From assembly GCF_900167445.1 (NCBI RefSeq), contig NZ_FUZT01000027.1, forward strand, positions 1-37,318: 37,318 bases of DNA. Reading direction: 5' to 3'. Below the pieces are notes generated by a model. It did no database searches and was not told the DNA's origin. It saw only the letters and a list, made by a program, of their open reading frames with translations. Every line of letters begins with the position of its first letter. Positions within the stretch are counted from its first letter, which is position 1. A program made the translations under genes and the position numbers. Shown piece by piece: positions 33,194 through 37,318 of this stretch. This stretch comes from Maledivibacter halophilus (lineage in GTDB: Bacteria; Bacillota; Clostridia; Peptostreptococcales; Caminicellaceae).

Positions 33194-33222
33194 TTGAAAA
33201 AGAATATCATATGTGTTAATAT
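33194..33222 (+). promoter_or_regulatory. Promoter of the amt leader or small RNA
   Basis: TTGAAA (33194-33199), 17 bp, TAATAT (33217-33222) preceded by TGT, which gives an extended -10. Start near 33229, only ~22 nt before a strong terminator hairpin. Confidence 0.65.
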
Positions 33223-33250
33223 TAAGAAAATTTAAAAAACAAAAATAGGC

Positions 33251-33309
33251 AAAGACGTCTACAATTAAGGAATGTAAATTTTCTTAATTCGTTGGCGTCT
33301 TTTTATTTA
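33251..33309 (+). terminator. Intrinsic terminator ending a short transcript before amt
   Basis: AAAGACG (33251-33257) pairs with CGTCTTT (33296-33302) and AATTAAG (33263-33269) with CTTAATT (33283-33289); nearly all bases between also pair, giving a stem of about 20 bp with a 7-nt loop. TTTTTATTTAT follows on the plus strand. No plus-strand gene precedes it: the argC operon is divergent. It can only end the transcript from the promoter at 33194-33222, so it is either an attenuator for amt-glnB or the end of an ~80-nt RNA. Confidence 0.75.
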
Positions 33310-33370
33310 TCATAATTTTTTAGAGGAAAACTGTAATAAAAACCACAAAAGTTATTAAAAATTATAGATT

Positions 33371-33396
33371 TAGGAAATTGCATAATTCTAACTTTG
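33371..33396 (-). repeat. Solo end of the dispersed element before amt
   Basis: TAGGAAATTGCATAATTCTA, continuing ACTTTG, matches the inverted outer right end of copies B and C (there CAAATTAGAGTTATGCAATT). No other part of the element is present. Confidence 0.6.
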
Positions 33397-33467
33397 CTCG
33401 ATTAAATATAAAACATGTACAGCTGGCATGATTTATATAGATATAAAAAATAAAGGGGAGATTTATT

Positions 33468-34727
33468 ATGAATTATTCTATTGCAATTGATACTATATGG
33501 GTTTTAATAGCAACTGCTTTTGTATTTTTTATGCAGGCAGGGTTTGCCATGGTTGAAACTGGATTTACTAGAGCAAAAAATGCTGGTAACATCATTATGA
33601 AAAATTTAATGGATTTTTCTGTAGGATCTTTGATTTTCTGGCTTGCAGGATTCAGTATTATGTTTGGAATTGATACAGGAGGCTTTATTGGAAAAATAGA
33701 TTTGATGTCTCTTGGAAGCTTTAATCATTTAGAATTAAGCATACCAAAGGAAGCATTTCTAATTTTTCAAACAGTTTTCTGTGCTACAGCAGCAACAATA
33801 GTATCTGGTGCAATGGCTGAGAGAACTAAGTTTCTATCGTATCTTCTTTATAGCTTTGTAATTAGTGGAATTATCTATCCTATTGTAGGACATTGGATAT
33901 GGGGTGGAGGTTGGTTATCACAAATTGGGTTCCACGATTTTGCTGGATCTACGGTGGTACATTCATTAGGTGGTTGGGCAGCACTCGTTGGGGCATATAT
34001 AATTGGACCACGTATAGGAAAGTATAATAAAAAAGGGAAACCAAATGTAATTAAAGGACATAGTCTTACCCTTGGAGCTCTAGGTGTATTTATATTGTGG
34101 TTTGGCTGGTTTGGATTCAATCCTGGTTCGACGTTGTCAGGTACAGATTTTACCAGTATTTCACATATATTTGTAACTACAAATTTATCTGCGGCAATTG
34201 CAGCAATTGTGGCAATGATTATTTCATGGATTAGATATGGAAAACCCGATGTCAGTATCACATTAAATGGTGCATTGGCAGGATTGGTAGCTATTACAGC
34301 TGGGTGTGATATAGTTTCTCCATTAGGAGCAGCCTTTATTGGTATAGGAGCTGGTATAGCTATTATATTCAGCATAGAATTTATTGATAGAGTCTTAAAA
34401 ATAGATGACCCAGTTGGAGCTGTAGGGGTTCATGGTATTTGTGGCGCTCTTGGAACAATACTTGTAGGTATATTTGCTGTAGATGGAGGGCTTCTTTATG
34501 GAGATGGCATAGAATTATTAAAAGTTCAAATGTTGGGAGTTGGGGCAGTAGCACTCTGGACCCTAGTCACATCCTTTATATTATTCAAAATTATAAGTAT
34601 AACTGTTGGATTAAGGGTAACCAAGGAAGAGGAAGAAGCAGGATTGGATAAAGAAGAACATGGGACTGAAAGCTATGCAGATTTTGAACCTAGATCTATA
34701 TTTATTACCACTAATCTAAAACCATAG
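33468..34727 (+). CDS. amt: Ammonium transporter
   Basis: A 419-residue membrane channel for ammonium/ammonia of the Amt/MEP/Rh family with about 11 membrane segments. Family motifs are present: MQAGFAMVETGFTRAKNAGN near residue 22, DFAGSTVVHSLGGWAALVGA with the first pore histidine, FGWFGFNPGS, and VGVHGICGALGTI with the second pore histidine. The C-terminal cytosolic tail (about 380-419) carries GLRVTKEEEEAGLD, a conserved gating helix. AAGGGGAG stands before the ATG. A PII gene follows at 75 bp, the usual pairing in which PII plugs Amt under nitrogen excess. Confidence 0.97.
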   Translation: MNYSIAIDTIWVLIATAFVFFMQAGFAMVETGFTRAKNAGNIIMKNLMDFSVGSLIFWLAGFSIMFGIDTGGFIGKIDLMSLGSFNHLELSIPKEAFLIFQTVFCATAATIVSGAMAERTKFLSYLLYSFVISGIIYPIVGHWIWGGGWLSQIGFHDFAGSTVVHSLGGWAALVGAYIIGPRIGKYNKKGKPNVIKGHSLTLGALGVFILWFGWFGFNPGSTLSGTDFTSISHIFVTTNLSAAIAAIVAMIISWIRYGKPDVSITLNGALAGLVAITAGCDIVSPLGAAFIGIGAGIAIIFSIEFIDRVLKIDDPVGAVGVHGICGALGTILVGIFAVDGGLLYGDGIELLKVQMLGVGAVALWTLVTSFILFKIISITVGLRVTKEEEEAGLDKEEHGTESYADFEPRSIFITTNLKP

Positions 34728-34802
34728 AAATTAAAATTCAAGGTATTAAATGTAAGTAAAAATATAAAATAAAGAGATATAAAATCCAAGGGAGGTAAGC
34801 CC

Positions 34803-35165
34803 ATGAATCCTAAGATTACAAAAGTTGAAATTATAACAAGACCCAATAAATTCAGTGAATTAAAGGAAGCTTTAAACGATATTGGAGTACAGGGTATGAC
34901 AGTAACTCAAGTCTCAGGATGTGGAGTTCAAAAAGGAGTTACGAAAAAATACAGAGGTATTCCTTACACTCCTGAATTATTACCTAAAATAAAAATTGAA
35001 ACAGTTGTATCGGAGGTTCCAGTTGAAAAAGTAATTGAAGCTGCTAAAAAAGCTTGCTATACAGGAGAAATTGGAGATGGAAAAATATTTATATATGATG
35101 TGTCAAACGTAATAAGAATTAGAAATGGAGACGAAGGGAAAGTTGCCCTTGATAATGAAAGGTAA
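34803..35165 (+). CDS. glnB: PII nitrogen regulatory protein (GlnK-like)
   Basis: A 120-residue trimeric sensor of 2-oxoglutarate and ATP/ADP. It shows the PII fold: KITKVEIITRPNKFSELKEAL at the start, a T-loop from GCGVQKGVTKKYRGIPYTPE with YRG at the tip and a tyrosine in the place commonly uridylylated, and the ATP-binding TGEIGDGKIFIYDV followed by the C-loop RIRNGD. The T-loop is GVTKKYRGIPY rather than the proteobacterial GRTxxYRGAEY. It is co-transcribed with amt, hence GlnK-like in role; GGGAGG precedes the ATG. No uridylyltransferase gene is visible. Confidence 0.95.
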   Translation: MNPKITKVEIITRPNKFSELKEALNDIGVQGMTVTQVSGCGVQKGVTKKYRGIPYTPELLPKIKIETVVSEVPVEKVIEAAKKACYTGEIGDGKIFIYDVSNVIRIRNGDEGKVALDNER

Positions 35166-35217
35166 ATAAGCTGTATATTTATGACATAAATTTCTATTAA
35201 ATAAAATAAAAAAAACC

Positions 35218-35246
35218 TTGACATTAAAGGATAACCAATATATAAT
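35218..35246 (+). promoter_or_regulatory. Consensus sigma-A promoter for the aspS2 T-box transcript
   Basis: An exact TTGACA (35218-35223), a 17-bp spacer and an exact TATAAT (35241-35246). Transcription should begin near 35253, 50 bp after the end of glnB. Confidence 0.9.
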
Positions 35247-35252
35247 TTTTTA

Positions 35253-35604
35253 CAATAAATTATAAATAAACAACATTAATAATTTTTAAAAAATTAAAGG
35301 CTATGATGAGAAGAGTAGATGCAAGATGGAGTTAAAGGGTACTTAAAATATTCCTAAAGCGAGCTGGTGATAGTGGGAGACCGGTACAAAGTCTGTATTG
35401 AATAACATCTCTGAGCTTCTAACCGAAATCAAATTTGAGAGTAGACTTAGACGGAGCCAAACCGTTATCTATTGGACAGTATCGAGTAAGAGTGAGATTT
35501 TATTCCGTACTGATTGAGTGAGCCGTTTAGCTAATAAGGGTGGTACCACGGAAGTAAACCTTTCGTCCCTATATCTTAGATATAGAGATGAAAGGTTTTT
35601 TTAT
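35253..35604 (+). promoter_or_regulatory. T-box riboswitch, asparagine (AAC), before aspS2
   Basis: A complete T-box leader. Stem I starts near CTATGATGAGAAGAGTAGAT (35301-35320), the specifier segment GTATTGAATAACATCTCTGA carries the asparagine codon AAC at 35404-35406 followed by A, aligned with the TCC of the serS T-box through the shared TATTGAA and ATC flanks. The core AGGGTGGTACCACGG lies at 35537-35551. The terminator has AAACCTTTC (35556-35564) and GAAAGGTTT (35590-35598) with a T run. Uncharged tRNA-Asn should switch on the downstream aspartyl-tRNA synthetase. Confidence 0.94.
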
Positions 35605-35688
35605 TTAAATTAATTTACAAGATAAATGAAAATTAAAGCTCAGAGCATAATAAAGAATATAAAGATAAAATAGAAAGGAGCAATGTGA

Positions 35689-36981
35689 ATGAAAAGAGTA
35701 TTTGTATCACAAATTAAGAAAATGAAAGAAGAAAGTATTTTAGTAAAGGGCTGGATATATAAGATAAAAAGCTTTGGAAAGATTGCATTTGTTCTACTTA
35801 GGGATAAAACCGGTGTGATACAATTGGTTTTAGATGATGAAGGAATGATAGATAGTGTTAAGCTTGAAGCATCAGTAGAGGTAAAGGGAATTATTTCAAA
35901 AAATGAAAGGGCTCCTGGGGGAGTAGAAATACAAGTAAAGGAACTTAAAATTATTGGAAAAACATATTATGATTTATTACCCTTTAGTATAAATCAAAGA
36001 GAGATAGAAGCATCTTTAGAAACTCAGCTTGACCATAGATATATAAGTCTTAGAAGACCCGATAAAAGGGCTGTATTTAAAGTACAGGAAGAAATAGTGG
36101 AAGCCTTTAGAAAATATTTAAGAAAGCATGATTTTTCCGAGATTCATACACCTAAAATCATTGCATCAGGAACTGAAGGAGGTTCGGAGGTATTTACTGT
36201 AAATTATTTTGATAGAAGGGCATTTTTAGCACAAAGTCCTCAGTTTTACAAGCAGATGATGGTTGGTGCAGGATTTGAAGCTGTGTTTGAAATAGGCCAT
36301 GCATATAGGGCAGAGCTTCATAACACTTGGAGGCATTTAAATGAATATGTGAGTTTGGATGTGGAAATGGGATTTATAGAAGATGAAAATGATTTAATGG
36401 ATTTGGAAGAAGAATTCATGAAATTTCTATTTCAGTATTTAAGTGAAACCTGCAAAAAATATTTGGAAATCCTTAAAGTAAAGCTGCCTACAATAGAACA
36501 TATACCTAGGGTTACCTTATCCGATGCCCAGAAAATATTACTTGAGAAATATAATAAAAAATCTCCTGTAGGGAATATAGACGCTGAAGGTGAAATTTTA
36601 TTTTCTAGGTATATTAAAGATAAATATGATAGTGATTTTGTATTTTTGACTAAATATCCAGTATCAAAGCGGCCAATGTATACAATGCCCGATGATGAAA
36701 ATAAAGGAATAACCAGGAGCTTTGATTTAATTTACAAGGGATTGGAAATAACCACGGGAGGCCAAAGAATACATGATTATGATATGCTAAAGGAGAACAT
36801 GATAAAATTTGGTGTGAAGCCTAATGATTTTGGATTTTATTTAGAAAGCTTTAAATATGGAATGCCGCCCCATGGTGGATTTGCAATAGGTCTTGAAAGA
36901 CTTACAATGAAGCTTTTAGATTTAGAAAATATTAGAGAGGCTAGCCTACTACCAAGGGATATGAGCAGAATAATGCCTTAG
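35689..36981 (+). CDS. aspS2: Aspartate-tRNA(Asp/Asn) ligase, archaeal type, non-discriminating
   Basis: A 430-residue class IIb synthetase with an N-terminal OB-fold anticodon domain (about 1-100: ILVKGWIYKIKSFGKIAFVLLRD) and a catalytic core with the archaeal/eukaryotic AspRS motifs FLAQSPQFYKQMMV, IGHAYRAELHNTWRHLNEY (motif 2), ITTGGQRIHDYDML and the motif 3 PHGGFAIGLERLTMKL. It lacks the ~150-residue GAD insertion of bacterial AspRS. AsnRS would have SGQLHLE in place of AQSPQ. The Asn T-box implies that it makes Asp-tRNA(Asn) for conversion by GatCAB. AAAGGAG stands eight bases before the ATG. No gat genes follow; an IS110 copy does. Confidence 0.94.
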   Translation: MKRVFVSQIKKMKEESILVKGWIYKIKSFGKIAFVLLRDKTGVIQLVLDDEGMIDSVKLEASVEVKGIISKNERAPGGVEIQVKELKIIGKTYYDLLPFSINQREIEASLETQLDHRYISLRRPDKRAVFKVQEEIVEAFRKYLRKHDFSEIHTPKIIASGTEGGSEVFTVNYFDRRAFLAQSPQFYKQMMVGAGFEAVFEIGHAYRAELHNTWRHLNEYVSLDVEMGFIEDENDLMDLEEEFMKFLFQYLSETCKKYLEILKVKLPTIEHIPRVTLSDAQKILLEKYNKKSPVGNIDAEGEILFSRYIKDKYDSDFVFLTKYPVSKRPMYTMPDDENKGITRSFDLIYKGLEITTGGQRIHDYDMLKENMIKFGVKPNDFGFYLESFKYGMPPHGGFAIGLERLTMKLLDLENIREASLLPRDMSRIMP

Positions 36982-36999
36982 CAATCTGGTAATATGTCA

Positions 37000-37318
37000 A
37001 GATAATATTTTAAAAGAAAACAAAAGAAATGTTTAAAAAAGAGTAACCTTAATAGAACCTATGGTTTTTCACAAAAAAACAGGTTTAGGATAGGAAAATA
37101 TTTTATTTAATCTCTCCAACTTTATCATTGGAGTAGATTTGATTTTTAGTCAGCAAGCTAAAAATCAGTCGTATTAATTTACGAGATGTAAGTGCGAGTG
37201 CTCTTTTATGCTGGTGAGTAGTTACTTCACCATATTTCTTGTAGTAATATTCTCTGTACTCAGGATTGCGGTTTTTAACACTGTTAGCAGACTCGATTAA
37301 GTAGTATCTAAGGTACTT
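37000..37318 (-). mobile_element. IS110-family insertion sequence, one end
   Basis: Contains the transposase tail above plus an unknown length of its flank. IS110 elements usually lack clear terminal inverted repeats, so the boundary within 36982-37102 cannot be set; 37000 is nominal. No aspS2 terminator was found in this gap. Confidence 0.6.
37103..37318 (-). CDS. IS110-family transposase, C-terminal part (cut by window edge)
   Basis: The last 71 codons of a transposase on the minus strand, stop at 37103-37105. The sequence KYLRYYLIESANSVKNRNPE, then YYYKKYGEVTTHQHKRALAL and TSRKLIRLIFSLLTKNQIYS, is the typical end of the Transposase_20 (IS116/IS110/IS902) domain. It continues beyond base 37318, so the DEDD N-terminal domain cannot be judged. 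The frame is open over the whole visible part. It converges on aspS2 with a 121-bp gap. Confidence 0.9.
   Translation of the reverse strand, partial: KYLRYYLIESANSVKNRNPEYREYYYKKYGEVTTHQHKRALALTSRKLIRLIFSLLTKNQIYSNDKVGEIK

Noticed and set aside
33420..33445. Sigma-54 promoter before amt (TGGCATGATTTATATAG)
   Set aside because: The -24 TGGCA is present but the -12 GC element is missing at the required spacing.
33875..34375. 166-codon minus-strand frame inside amt
   Set aside because: Lies wholly within a clear Amt coding region, has no ribosome site, and its composition is that of an antisense shadow. The same holds for frames opposite nadB (7959-8405) and typA (27186-27659).
35689..36981. 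Asparaginyl-tRNA synthetase (asnS), suggested by the Asn T-box
   Set aside because: Motifs AQSPQFYKQ and RAELHNTWRHLNEY are those of archaeal-type AspRS; AsnRS has a SGQLHLE-type segment. The T-box is better explained by the indirect Asn-tRNA route.

Overview
The window is AT-rich chromosomal DNA of a low-GC, anaerobic Gram-positive bacterium, most likely a member of the Clostridia. This rests on strong AGGAGG-type ribosome binding sites, frequent TTG and GTG starts, T-box leaders, a rubrerythrin, a NiaR-type NAD repressor, an SdpR/SdpI pair and an archaeal-type aspartyl-tRNA synthetase. I could not run a search, so the genus is not assigned.

Layout. 1-550: the 3' end of a 23S rRNA, then 5S rRNA and a terminator, i.e. 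the end of an rrn operon. 690-1672: an autoregulated sdpR-sdpI-like pair. 2208-4807 (minus): argG-argH. 5047-5736: a GntR/FCD regulator diverging from argG. 6110-10084: niaR followed by nadA-nadB-nadC, de novo NAD synthesis beside its own repressor. 10308-11336: a PfoR/EIIC-like membrane protein. 11692-15304: rubrerythrin, an APH-fold kinase and an M3 oligopeptidase. 15592-20101: a UPF0182 membrane protein, glutamate racemase, an unlisted 43-codon small ORF, a free-standing sigma region 4 protein and a convergent 66-residue unknown. 20354-23346: ilvE (minus) and a serine T-box with serS. 23463-25464 (minus): a NUDIX protein and an aminopeptidase P. 25828-30237: typA, a VanY-like M15 lipoprotein and a DUF401 permease (minus). 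30562-32861 (minus): argC-argJ. 33194-35165: a promoter-plus-terminator leader, then amt-glnB. 35218-36981: an asparagine T-box with aspS2. 37103-37318: the tail of an IS110 transposase running off the window.

Themes. Most of the content is housekeeping amino-acid, NAD, cell-wall and translation metabolism, with local regulators beside their targets (niaR/nadABC, sdpR/sdpI, T-boxes before serS and aspS2, PII beside Amt). Arginine synthesis is split into two minus-strand operons 26 kb apart. The AspS2 plus Asn T-box arrangement implies that Asn-tRNA is made indirectly, by transamidation of Asp-tRNA(Asn).

The most unusual structure is between the genes. A family of about 120-130 bp elements with inverted ends around AAATTGCATAAT occurs at least seven times, with several solo ends. 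Every copy lies in a gap; one separates the serS T-box from serS, and another fills the pepP/typA divergent region. It looks like a miniature inverted-repeat element. Other items worth checking are a short promoter-terminator unit before amt, the free-standing sigma region 4 protein with its small upstream ORF, an in-frame 18-bp tandem duplication in the GntR regulator, and a 15-bp minisatellite at the end of the UPF0182 gene.
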